Virus record (IMG/VR): IMGVR_UViG_3300020057_000006
Span: 1 to 42,169 of that record
Strand: one strand, 5' to 3'
DNA: 42,169 bases
DNA from: a virus
The notes under the pieces were generated by a model, which worked only from the letters and a program-made list of their open reading frames with translations, was not told where the DNA came from and did not search any database. A program made the translations under genes and the position numbers. Below, piece by piece: positions 15,642 to 21,559 of the stretch (positions within the stretch are counted from its first letter, which is position 1; the number at the start of each line of letters is the position of its first letter).

Positions 15642-15790
15642 TCCACTTGGCCGCCTCTCTCGTCGCGCTGGTTGTGATACTCATCGCCGCTATGTGTGCG
15701 TTCGCGGTAGTGTGTTCAATAATTGGATGGATTGTAGGAGAGGTCAAACAGCTGGGCACTGATATAAATCGTGCATTTGGGTGGAAATAA
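15638..15790 (+). CDS. Array gene 6: small membrane protein
   Basis: A 50-residue protein (ATG 15638-15640, TAA 15788-15790) beginning MIHLAASLVALVVILIAAMC. A single transmembrane helix of about 28 residues is followed by a short polar tail ending FGWK. RBS AAAGGAG lies in the gene 5 coding end. It could be a membrane-acting early effector; function unknown. Confidence 0.6.
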   Translation: MIHLAASLVALVVILIAAMCAFAVVCSIIGWIVGEVKQLGTDINRAFGWK

Positions 15791-15792
15791 TC

Positions 15793-15918
15793 ATGATCCA
15801 CACTACCGATCGATCCGGATATCCAGTGATGCTGATTCAAATTGCTACGAAACGTTTCCAGTTGGTTACATGGTTCGGGATTAATACACGTTATGAAATT
15901 CTAGGGGGAAAATCATGA
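15793..15918 (+). CDS. Array gene 7: 41-aa hypothetical protein
   Basis: Begins MIHTTDRSGYPVMLIQ 2 bp after gene 6, sharing the ATGATCCAC start with it. The central segment IATKRFQLVTWFGI is amphipathic. It ends GGKS before TGA, with ATGA overlap to gene 8. Function unknown. Confidence 0.5.
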   Translation: MIHTTDRSGYPVMLIQIATKRFQLVTWFGINTRYEILGGKS

Positions 15919-16472
15919 GTACACAAAAAGAAATTGCCTACAACATCGCATATGAAAAACATTCCATAGACTATGACGCTAATTGTATCGCCTATCAGGC
16001 GGAGATCGCCGACGTCGAAGCAAATTTTGAAGCGGCTGAATATGCCGCGTGGGAAGCGTACGACAAAAAACTATACTCGGATAACTGGGCGAAATCTAAA
16101 GACCTTGCGGCACACTCCGTAGCTGAAAAATCTGCAATTTCTAGTGAGAAAGACGCGGCAATTGCCGCCGCTCTTAAATCTAGAGACGCGGCAAAAGCGT
16201 TCGTCAAGGGTGCCCACACCTACAAAATGGTTGTTCTGGATGCCGCCCTAGAAGCGGCAAAACATACCTCATATGATGCCGACGCCATCGCGGCGAACGT
16301 CGCTCACTACAAAGCAGCCTGTGATGCCAAAAAAATTGCCGCTGATAAAGCGGCCGAATCCCCCGCTAAAGTGGCCGCCGACAAAATCGCTTACGGGGAG
16401 TACAACGGCATGAGCGAAGCTGGCAGAAAAGAGTTTGTGGCTTATTTAGCCAAAGCACTCGGGGGATATTAA
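15915..16472 (+). CDS. Array gene 8: alanine-rich helical protein
   Basis: A 185-residue protein, the longest in the array. It is Ala/Lys/Asp/Tyr-rich with almost no Pro before residue 150, predicting a long helical bundle. Imperfect repeats include EYAAWEAYDKK, DAAIAAALKSRDAAKA, DAALEAAK and ACDAKKIAADKAAE. This resembles the Ala-rich repeat proteins found in many phages whose function is not established to my knowledge. It ends GGY-stop encoded by the GGGGGATAT junction. It shares Ala/Tyr bias with array gene 14. Confidence 0.6.
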   Translation: MSTQKEIAYNIAYEKHSIDYDANCIAYQAEIADVEANFEAAEYAAWEAYDKKLYSDNWAKSKDLAAHSVAEKSAISSEKDAAIAAALKSRDAAKAFVKGAHTYKMVVLDAALEAAKHTSYDADAIAANVAHYKAACDAKKIAADKAAESPAKVAADKIAYGEYNGMSEAGRKEFVAYLAKALGGY

Positions 16473-16474
16473 TC

Positions 16475-16672
16475 ATGGAAAAATACACAGTAGAATTATT
16501 GGACGACGGAACGATGGATACAGTGGTATCGGTAAACGGAAGAGTGTACAGATTCGTAGATGTAGATAGGTCCAGACCGGGATGGGACGAGGATATCCGT
16601 TCTCAGGCGATCGGAAGCTATGAAGAAGACGACACCTACGATGCCGACGCAGGAATCCAAGGAGCAAAATAA
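16475..16672 (+). CDS. Array gene 9: small acidic protein
   Basis: A 65-residue protein, MEKYTVELLDDGTMDTVVSV onward. The first 30 residues are a beta-strand pattern (YTVELLDDG, VVSVNGRVYRFVDV); the rest is very acidic with DD/EE runs. It ends GAK from the GGAGCAAAA junction. An acidic, DNA-mimic-like role is conceivable but unsupported. Confidence 0.55.
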   Translation: MEKYTVELLDDGTMDTVVSVNGRVYRFVDVDRSRPGWDEDIRSQAIGSYEEDDTYDADAGIQGAK

Positions 16673-16674
16673 TC

Positions 16675-16869
16675 ATGACTACATGCGACTACGGGCACGA
16701 CGTGGACTCCGACGTTCGGACGCTACCAATTGGAATAGAAGGAAACATCCTCATCTGTGAAAATCACTACAAAAAGGAAATGAAATTCCGTCGATCGTAT
16801 CCAAAAGACTTCAAGTCTGTCCGGGATTTTCCAAAGTTCTCTAGTTTAAAAATCTACGGGGGGAAATAA
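16675..16869 (+). CDS. Array gene 10: small metal-binding-like protein
   Basis: A 64-residue protein, MTTCDYGHDVDSDVRTLPIG onward. CDYGH and CENH could form a treble-clef or ribbon metal site (Cys-x3-His and Cys-x2-His). The C-terminal half is basic (KKEMKFRRSYPKDFK). It ends YGGK from the GGGGGGAAA junction and shares its ATGACTAC start with array gene 4. Confidence 0.55.
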   Translation: MTTCDYGHDVDSDVRTLPIGIEGNILICENHYKKEMKFRRSYPKDFKSVRDFPKFSSLKIYGGK

Positions 16870-16871
16870 TT

Positions 16872-17102
16872 ATGGATACAAGCATATCATCCCATACTAT
16901 CGTTGATGGAAAAACGGGACGAGTCTGGTACTACTCCGAGAGTGTTGCGAAGGGACGTACTGTAGCGTGCGTGTGTGGTGCCAGCGTGATGACGTTCGAC
17001 GGAAAAACGATCGAGCGTTACGCGCCGTGGCCTACTCCATGTTTCGGACCATCTAAGGAGATAAATAATCATGAAAACACTAACGGTAAACCAGTTGTAT
17101 GA
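16872..17102 (+). CDS. Array gene 11: small hypothetical protein with read-through junction
   Basis: A 76-residue protein beginning MDTSISSHTIVDGKTGRVWYY. CVCG near residue 33 is its only cysteine pair. The usual GGAGATAAATAATC junction is present but out of frame, so this protein reads through it and adds ENHENTNGKPVV-like residues that overlap gene 12 by 32 bp. A one-base indel in an ancestral GDK-stop junction would explain this. Function unknown. Confidence 0.5.
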   Translation: MDTSISSHTIVDGKTGRVWYYSESVAKGRTVACVCGASVMTFDGKTIERYAPWPTPCFGPSKEINNHENTNGKPVV

Positions 17103-17220
17103 ATTGCGAAATGCCCTAGCATTGCATTTTTATTTTCACGAAGGGCAGGCTGATCTGGCGATGTCCATTTTCATAGCTGATTCATTCGTCGCTAACCAAT
17201 ATATTAAGGGAGCCAACTAA
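17071..17220 (+). CDS. Array gene 12: small hypothetical protein
   Basis: A 49-residue protein from ATG 17071-17073 after AAGGAG. It begins MKTLTVNQLYELRNALALHF, is helical and ends KGAN-stop from the GGGAGCCAAC junction. Function unknown. Confidence 0.5.
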   Translation: MKTLTVNQLYELRNALALHFYFHEGQADLAMSIFIADSFVANQYIKGAN

Positions 17221-17222
17221 TC

Positions 17223-17399
17223 ATGAAAAAAGAATGTAATGGATGCTTTAAACTTTTCAAGGATAAGGGGATACGATTCTGTAAAAATTGTCTGATTAGT
17301 TTGTCGTCGCTGGATAAAAAAGTTACGGCAATACGAAAATATCAAGAGGCGATCAGATGCCGGGACGCTTTCGGAATTCAAAATCAGGGAGCTAACTAA
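17223..17399 (+). CDS. Array gene 13: zinc-ribbon small protein
   Basis: A 58-residue protein, MKKECNGCFKLFKDKGIRFC onward. CNGC and CKNC pairs 15 residues apart make a zinc ribbon or knuckle, followed by a basic helix. It ends QGAN-stop. Nucleic-acid or protein binding is likely; the target is unknown. Confidence 0.6.
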   Translation: MKKECNGCFKLFKDKGIRFCKNCLISLSSLDKKVTAIRKYQEAIRCRDAFGIQNQGAN

Positions 17400-17401
17400 T
17401 T

Positions 17402-17422
17402 ATGAAAACAGGGGGAAAATAG
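17402..17422 (+). pseudogene. Empty cassette: 6-codon mini-ORF MKTGGK
   Basis: ATGAAAACA (a start like those of genes 12 and 13) is joined directly to GGGGGAAAATAG (the standard 3' end). This leaves a start plus the Shine-Dalgarno tail with no body. It looks like the product of junction-to-junction deletion of a former array gene, though a short leader peptide is possible. Confidence 0.5.
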
Positions 17423-17424
17423 TC

Positions 17425-17622
17425 ATGCGAAACAAATTCACGACGGTAAAATACGCACAATCCGCCTACGCAGCCGCCAACACCGCCGCCTACGTCGCAT
17501 ATGCCAACTACGTATCAGCCAGCTCCATAGCAGCCTACGCCGCATACGTATCAGCCCACGCCACCGCCGCCGCCGCATACGCCGCATACGACGCCGCCGC
17601 CACGCCAAAAGGAGACAACTAA
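17425..17622 (+). CDS. Array gene 14: Ala/Tyr-repeat protein
   Basis: A 65-residue protein, nearly all Ala, Tyr, Ser, Val and Asn. It consists of AAYAAY-type units (residues about 12-60), with near-identical DNA units containing GCCGCATACG and TACGTATCAGCC. The low complexity predicts a helix with aromatic stripes and suggests slippage-driven growth. It ends GDN-stop from the GGAGACAAC junction. Function unknown. Confidence 0.55.
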   Translation: MRNKFTTVKYAQSAYAAANTAAYVAYANYVSASSIAAYAAYVSAHATAAAAYAAYDAAATPKGDN

Positions 17623-17624
17623 TT

Positions 17625-17828
17625 ATGAATGAACATCTAGCCCTGTTAGAAAGAATAACGACGGCGGCCACACGATGGACGCGTTGCTGTGATTTATGGC
17701 GTGATGGCATGGGCGGGATGCACTGCCTCGAGTGTGAGCAAAAAACATTTGTAATGCTTCGCGCAGTTCAGGAAATACTTGGAGTGGACAAAGAACTAAA
17801 AGCAATTCAAAAAAGGGAAGGTAACTAA
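17625..17828 (+). CDS. Array gene 15: small cysteine-containing protein
   Basis: A 67-residue protein, MNEHLALLERITTAATRWTR onward. CC near residue 21 and CLEC near residue 34 could form a metal site between two helices. It ends EGN before TAA. The typical TAATCATG junction is lost here and a 57-bp spacer follows. Function unknown. Confidence 0.55.
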   Translation: MNEHLALLERITTAATRWTRCCDLWRDGMGGMHCLECEQKTFVMLRAVQEILGVDKELKAIQKREGN

Positions 17829-17883
17829 GTCTAGCGCGACTGGCGGGATGCAAGGCGTCGATTCCACCTAGCGGGGTGAATAA
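17829..17883 (+). repeat. Spacer element A, diverged duplicate of 18114-18167
   Basis: Starts GTCTAGCGCGAC and ends CCACCTAGCGGGGTGAATAATC before ATG 17886. A similar block precedes ATG 18168. The CTAGCGGGG end supplies the ribosome binding site for gene 16. It may be a mobile or recombination-derived segment, or a structured leader. Confidence 0.4.
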
Positions 17884-17885
17884 TC

Positions 17886-18068
17886 ATGGAAATGCATGAA
17901 TGTAAAAAATGTGGAAGCCGGTTTTCGGATGAGGAAGTGGCGGAAACGTTTCCGGTGGAATATCCCGGCGGCGATTCCAAAAGGTGGCCGGTGTCTGTGT
18001 CCCCGTGCTGTCTTTGGGCCTACGACTACGTCGGCACGGATATAAAGCGTGCCCTAGGCGGTAAATAA
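17886..18068 (+). CDS. Array gene 16: zinc-finger-like small protein
   Basis: A 60-residue protein from ATG 17886, MEMHECKKCGSRFSDEEVAE onward. CKKC and a CC pair near residue 40 (VSPCCLWAYDY) suggest a zinc ribbon like those of short regulatory phage proteins. It ends LGGK before TAA and is the last substantial gene of the rightward array. Confidence 0.6.
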   Translation: MEMHECKKCGSRFSDEEVAETFPVEYPGGDSKRWPVSVSPCCLWAYDYVGTDIKRALGGK

Positions 18069-18113
18069 TCACACCGAGGCATGCCCTAGCCAATTTGGTG
18101 TCGCTACCAATAT

Positions 18114-18224
18114 GGTCTAGAGAGACAAGCAGGGCTTAGCGGGACAAGTCTACCTAGCGGGGCTGTGATGAGTCCTAAAAACAAAAATTCCCTAGCCTGT
18201 GAGAGCACTAGGGACAATGTATGA
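18114..18224 (+). other. Spacer element B and 18-codon mini-ORF
   Basis: GTCTAGAGAGAC at 18114 to CCTAGCGGGG near 18154-18163 resembles spacer element A. It leads into ATG 18168 and an 18-codon frame ending TGA 18222-18224. The mini-ORF overlaps the leftward terminator and is probably a decayed cassette rather than a working gene. Confidence 0.35.
18176..18214 (-). terminator. Terminator of the early leftward operon
   Basis: Arms TCCCTAG (18189-18195) and CTAGGGA (18208-18214) form a perfect 7-bp stem. On the minus strand they are followed by ATTTTTGTTTTTAG. It lies 15 bp past the stop of the last leftward gene (18229). Confidence 0.7.
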
Positions 18225-18228
18225 GGGT

Positions 18229-18405
18229 CTATGGTTTAGGCGGGTCTGAGAGATGCTCTAGAATGGCCTCAGGAATGCCATTAGGGTAGCCAAAGTTAAG
18301 CCTACCCATGGACATCTTAAGGAATTTCAGCATCACTTTACGTTGTGAGGAGCTAAGGCAGGCAAATCCTGCCAGTATCATTTCTTTAGCGTCTTTGTCG
18401 GTCAT
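18229..18405 (-). CDS. Small hypothetical protein, last early leftward gene
   Basis: A 58-residue protein starting at ATG 18403-18405 with RBS AGGAGAAACTGA. Sequence MTDKDAKEMILAGFACLSSS continues with a helix VMLKFLKM and ends PPKP. It is predicted helical and could be a small protein-interaction domain. It is followed directly by the terminator. Confidence 0.6.
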   Translation of the reverse strand: MTDKDAKEMILAGFACLSSSQRKVMLKFLKMSMGRLNFGYPNGIPEAILEHLSDPPKP

Positions 18406-18446
18406 TCAGTTTCTCCTGTAATTTGAAAAAACAGTTTGCGTCCCTG

Positions 18447-18481
18447 TCAAACCCAATTTAGGTCGACTTAGACTTTTTTCC
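18447..18481. repeat. 35-bp direct repeat, copy 1
   Basis: Identical to 18512-18546, 65 bp away, with partial similarity extending about 12 bp further (TAGAAT-CCAA). It contains GTCGACTTAGAC and ends in a T6 run. It lies in a non-coding gap between leftward genes. Confidence 0.75.
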
Positions 18482-18511
18482 TTAGAATCCCAATTCAAGT
18501 TTTCGGTCCTA

Positions 18512-18546
18512 TCAAACCCAATTTAGGTCGACTTAGACTTTTTTCC
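18512..18546. repeat. 35-bp direct repeat, copy 2
   Basis: Exact second copy of 18447-18481. The pair could be a duplicated regulatory site, with each copy providing a T-tract, or a recent local duplication. No ORF spans it. Confidence 0.75.
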
Positions 18547-18568
18547 GTAGAATTCCAAAAGTTATTTT

Positions 18569-18598
18569 CAGACTGTCCTGAGGCTATTCTGCTTTTTT
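18569..18598 (+). terminator. Possible rightward terminator
   Basis: CAGA/TCTG ends around an imperfect inner stem (CCTGAGG) are followed by CTTTTTTC on the plus strand. It could stop rightward array transcripts before they enter the early operon antisense. The stem is weak. Confidence 0.35.
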
Positions 18599-18611
18599 CT
18601 TATACAGGAGT

Positions 18612-18758
18612 TCAGGTGTCCACTTCCTTATTGGGCTTAATCGACACGGTGTTGAATTCAATCTTCAAAGGTACATGATCGTATGGGCACTCAGTAACTT
18701 TCTCTTTCGTTTGCCAGATTCTGCTACATTTTGGACAAGCGAATTCGATCTTATACAC
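18612..18758 (-). CDS. Zinc-ribbon-like small protein (48 aa)
   Basis: GTG 18756-18758 overlaps the ligase stop by 8 bp, with AAAGGA upstream; TGA lies at 18612-18614. It starts MYKIEFACPKCSRIWQTKEK. CPKC and CPYDH can form a Cys3His-type zinc site. It is translationally coupled to the ligase. Confidence 0.55.
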   Translation of the reverse strand: MYKIEFACPKCSRIWQTKEKVTECPYDHVPLKIEFNTVSIKPNKEVDT

Positions 18759-19368
18759 TCGGCTGTCCTTTGGCTTTTTCGTCACTCTCAACAGTTTTCT
18801 TATAGTATTGCTTAGACGCTGTGTGAAATATCACAATGCCTTCGGGCTGCATAAACCCCGGAGCGACATGACTCCCTGTGATTTTAAGAGTGTCTAGGAG
18901 GCCATTGATCACCTGCGTGTTAAACTCCCCTGAGTACAGTATCGGAACTTCATTCACACAGAGAGGGCCTCCGTCAATCCATTTCGGCCGGAATAAGGAG
19001 AAGTGTTTTTCACTCTCTCCATAGCCTCTATTGATTCCCTCCCCCCACCACTCCCCGTAATGGCGGCCTGGACCTAGCTTAAGCAGCTCTTCTCTGTTTG
19101 CTCCAACCCACGCAGCAAACCCGTGGTTGTCCGTGGTCTTGCCGGGTGTCACCCACCGACTCCGAGATCCTGCTAACACAGTCTTTAAGTCGTCGGAGAT
19201 AAAGACCTGCGCATTAGTGCCATCGATCTTCTCAGTTACCACGCAATCCCTGCTTAGTCGCGGGATCTTGTTAAACGATCTAAACTCATAGAGAGGTACT
19301 ACTAGAGCCTCACTATCAGTGCTAGTCGGCTCTTCGCCATACACACTACTGAATGTATTTACAAGCAT
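18751..19368 (-). CDS. RNA ligase family nucleotidyltransferase
   Basis: A 205-residue enzyme of the ATP-dependent ligase superfamily. Motif I TEKIDGTNAQ (about residue 46, adenylated Lys), motif III HYGEWWGEGI (about 106), motif IIIa FSLFRPKW, motif IV PEGIVIF (about 176) and motif V YYKK (about 186) are all visible. There is no extra domain, so it resembles short phage RNA-ligase-type proteins. It would seal RNA or nicked nucleic acid using ATP. ATG 19366-19368 overlaps the protease stop as TGATG; a GTG one codon earlier is possible. Coupling to an exported protease is odd. Substrate cannot be told from sequence. Confidence 0.8.
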   Translation of the reverse strand: MLVNTFSSVYGEEPTSTDSEALVVPLYEFRSFNKIPRLSRDCVVTEKIDGTNAQVFISDDLKTVLAGSRSRWVTPGKTTDNHGFAAWVGANREELLKLGPGRHYGEWWGEGINRGYGESEKHFSLFRPKWIDGGPLCVNEVPILYSGEFNTQVINGLLDTLKITGSHVAPGFMQPEGIVIFHTASKQYYKKTVESDEKAKGQPSV

Positions 19369-20081
19369 CACTTAGCTCCTAAGAAATCATTAATATCCTC
19401 GAGCAGTACAGCTAGGTGCATGCCTTCAGCTGTGGAAAATGTACCACTTCTGAATGTGGCGACATTAACACCAACCAATTCGCCGTTAGCATTCACCAAA
19501 GGGCCACCACTGTTACCGGGATTGATAGAGGCTGTGTGCATCGTGAACGTCTCATCCCCCCGAGGATGTCTAGCTCTAGGGTTACTTACATATCCCAATG
19601 TCGCTGTATGAGAGATACCTAACGGGCTGCCAAACGACACTACAGGTTGACCACGCTCCACAGCTTTACCAAGCTTGAAGTGAGGCTGTTTAGTTAGCGG
19701 AAACACTTTCAACAGTGCAAGGTCAGTAGTTGAACTAACGCCAATCAAAAACGCTGTGTACTTCCGGTTGTCGGAAGTCTTAACAGTAATTACCATGTCA
19801 GTCATAGGCTCATCGAACAAGTGGTAGCAGGTGAGGATGAATCCATCACTACTGATAAATGAGCCCGTTCCACCATATGCGACAGTCTTTGTTGAGCGTT
19901 CTACAATAACAGCTTTAGTACTCTTGTCGGTATCAAGGAATGCTCCGTCTGGCACTACAACCACGCCTTTAACCTGAATATCTACGACTTTAGGGAGTAC
20001 GGAATTCGCCAACGCTTGGTAATTATCCAAAGCGCACGCAATAGATGATAACAGCAGCAGCAGAGCCGTGACAGTTTTCAT
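19368..20081 (-). CDS. Exported trypsin-like (HtrA-type) serine protease
   Basis: A 237-residue protein with an N-terminal signal peptide (MKTVTALLLLLSSIACA; likely cut after ACA, although a lipobox reading SIAC is imaginable). The S1 triad is intact: His in LTCYH (about 86), Asp in TTDLALLKV (about 120) and Ser in NPGNSGGPLV (about 189). The fold is that of the DegP/HtrA protease domain without a PDZ domain. It would act in the periplasm or outside. Start ATG 20079-20081 overlaps the previous stop as TAATG. Secreted proteases are rare in phages; superinfection control, periplasmic remodelling or lysogenic conversion are possible roles. Confidence 0.85.
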   Translation of the reverse strand: MKTVTALLLLLSSIACALDNYQALANSVLPKVVDIQVKGVVVVPDGAFLDTDKSTKAVIVERSTKTVAYGGTGSFISSDGFILTCYHLFDEPMTDMVITVKTSDNRKYTAFLIGVSSTTDLALLKVFPLTKQPHFKLGKAVERGQPVVSFGSPLGISHTATLGYVSNPRARHPRGDETFTMHTASINPGNSGGPLVNANGELVGVNVATFRSGTFSTAEGMHLAVLLEDINDFLGAK

Positions 20082-20314
20082 TAGTTACTCCTAAATGTGT
20101 CTGGTCCTAAGTCTGAGTGGAACTGGTTGCACTTAGTACACTTCGCCTCATCCTCGGATACTGTGTTCTCTTCAACCCATCGGATCTGTCCCAGAATTGT
20201 GGAGATCATCACCCGAAGCTTTAGCCGCGTTATAGGTTTCCACTGCGGGGTGGCCTCGTACATTTCGGTCAAACGGTCGGACATAGTAATTAGCTGTTCA
20301 TATGTGATGTACAT
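20081..20314 (-). CDS. Small hypothetical protein with C-terminal cysteine pair
   Basis: A 77-residue protein, MYITYEQLITMSDRLTEMYE onward. I chose ATG 20312-20314 because GGTGGGAGC precedes it and the previous stop is 1 bp away. The body is helical; CTKC near the end could bind metal with the His of QFHSD. Function unknown. Confidence 0.55.
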   Translation of the reverse strand: MYITYEQLITMSDRLTEMYEATPQWKPITRLKLRVMISTILGQIRWVEENTVSEDEAKCTKCNQFHSDLGPDTFRSN

Positions 20315-20315
20315 G

Positions 20316-21101
20316 TTAGCTCCCACCTTTTTTACGCTTAGTAGTCAGAAGATTCGCCTTGCCGGCGGTATTAGCACCACACTCCAAACAGATATAACGC
20401 TGATACTTGCCAGTAGACGTATAAGCAAACCCTTTTTTCTCCACTTTCGTTGAGCCGCAGTTACAGACGCGCTGCTTAAAGTCTCCGTATACTTTAAAGT
20501 TGATCGACTGATCCCATGCCTGCAGTTTCGTGTACAGCTCTTCGGTCGATAACACGTCGTGCTTGTTATATCGCTCCATGTGTTCCCAAGCGTCGCGGTT
20601 GCCTTTTCTACACTCACGCCAAAGTAAATGGCCCGGATACTTTGTATGCTTCAGCTTCTTATATTTAGTGCAGATCTTATCTGTCAGGTACTCGAGCTTG
20701 TTAGATGTGAAAGCTCCGATCTTCTTAGCAATGACAAGCGTGTCAATTTGCCGAAAACTGCTAGGTGGTAACATGCCATTAAGTATGAAACGGGTATTCA
20801 GCTTCTTAATGTCGAACTTCTTTCCGTTCTGAGTGATAACAATATCCGCAGCATCCAAAAGCTCCCAGATAATCCTAAGCAGTGCCTTATCATCCCGGAT
20901 GTTCTCAATATTGCGCTGGTCCATGTACATCATTTCAGACGCAGGGGCATGGAGCCACTTAGCGGCCCACGCACCTACTGTCCAATCTTCGACGATCTGG
21001 TTAAGTCCGATGTTCTGATCCCATATGTCCCACACTTCAGCGACGATAGGAAGTGTTTCGATATCCAAGACGAGGCATTTCGGCCCTTTATTTGTCGACA
21101 T
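20316..21101 (-). CDS. DnaQ-like 3'-5' exonuclease with zinc ribbon
   Basis: A 261-residue protein of the RNase H-like exonuclease fold. Exo I is VLDIETLP (DxE, about residues 13-15), Exo II is VITQNGKKFDIKKLN and Exo III is YNKHDVLSTEEL with the catalytic Asp. The C-terminal 50 residues add a zinc ribbon (CNCG and CLECG). Such free-standing exonucleases proofread, degrade host DNA or process ends. RBS AGGAGATATGA precedes ATG 21099-21101. It overlaps the HNH gene by 14 bp. Confidence 0.78.
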   Translation of the reverse strand: MSTNKGPKCLVLDIETLPIVAEVWDIWDQNIGLNQIVEDWTVGAWAAKWLHAPASEMMYMDQRNIENIRDDKALLRIIWELLDAADIVITQNGKKFDIKKLNTRFILNGMLPPSSFRQIDTLVIAKKIGAFTSNKLEYLTDKICTKYKKLKHTKYPGHLLWRECRKGNRDAWEHMERYNKHDVLSTEELYTKLQAWDQSINFKVYGDFKQRVCNCGSTKVEKKGFAYTSTGKYQRYICLECGANTAGKANLLTTKRKKGGS

Positions 21102-21519
21102 TCATATCTCCTAAACGACTTTCGCGACGAGATTTGTTTTCCTGCTGTGTTTTAAGCTTGTGACACTCGACGCACAAGATTTGCAGGCCCTCAGGCCCAC
21201 AGAACATCCGTACAATGTAATCATCAAAGGTGGTAAAGCCCTTCACAGGGTCAACCACTGGCTTAATATGATCTACTTGAACTTCTTTCTGCGGGAAGTC
21301 ACTACTACAGGCTGCACACTTATGGAGAAATTTAAGACGCTTGTTTTCGTAGTTGGCGGGTACAGGGACCCGGCAGGCTGCTAAGGCTTGTGAACGTGCT
21401 TTAGTTCGGTAGCTTGCTTTCCGTAATGTCCAAATTACAAACTGCTTCAGGTCGAATGCTTTTTCCTTTCTTATCAAGTTTGCAGTCCTCGCATTTAGAG
21501 TCCAATGGAGGCACTCCAT
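21088..21519 (-). CDS. HNH endonuclease
   Basis: A 143-residue frame. FVIWTLRKASYRTKARSQAL leads into CAAC (zinc), VQVDHIKPV (DH of HNH), FCGPEGLQILCVECHKLKT (second CxxC and the terminal His). These nucleases nick DNA and often help phage packaging or behave as homing enzymes. The start is uncertain. ATG 21517-21519 lacks a Shine-Dalgarno and overlaps the neighbouring gene by about 120 bp; TTG 21475-21477 after GAGG is an attractive alternative. Confidence 0.75.
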   Translation of the reverse strand: MECLHWTLNARTANLIRKEKAFDLKQFVIWTLRKASYRTKARSQALAACRVPVPANYENKRLKFLHKCAACSSDFPQKEVQVDHIKPVVDPVKGFTTFDDYIVRMFCGPEGLQILCVECHKLKTQQENKSRRESRLGDMNVDK

Positions 21520-21559
21520 CGATGTCTTTTAAGCAACCACGACAAAACCAGTCAATCAC
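21401..21559 (-). CDS. Zinc-ribbon small protein (52 aa)
   Basis: I chose GTG 21557-21559, which follows GGGGAGG and overlaps the previous stop by 8 bp. It starts MIDWFCRGCLKDIDGVPPLD. CRGC and CEDC pairs 17 residues apart make a zinc ribbon of the kind found in HNH-associated or transcription-related micro-proteins. It runs in another frame under the N-terminal part of the HNH gene. Confidence 0.5.
   Translation of the reverse strand: MIDWFCRGCLKDIDGVPPLDSKCEDCKLDKKGKSIRPEAVCNLDITESKLPN

Noticed and set aside
18160-18185. Hammerhead ribozyme core near CTGTGATGAG
   Set aside because: The invariant CTGATGA and matching GAAA arrangement is absent.
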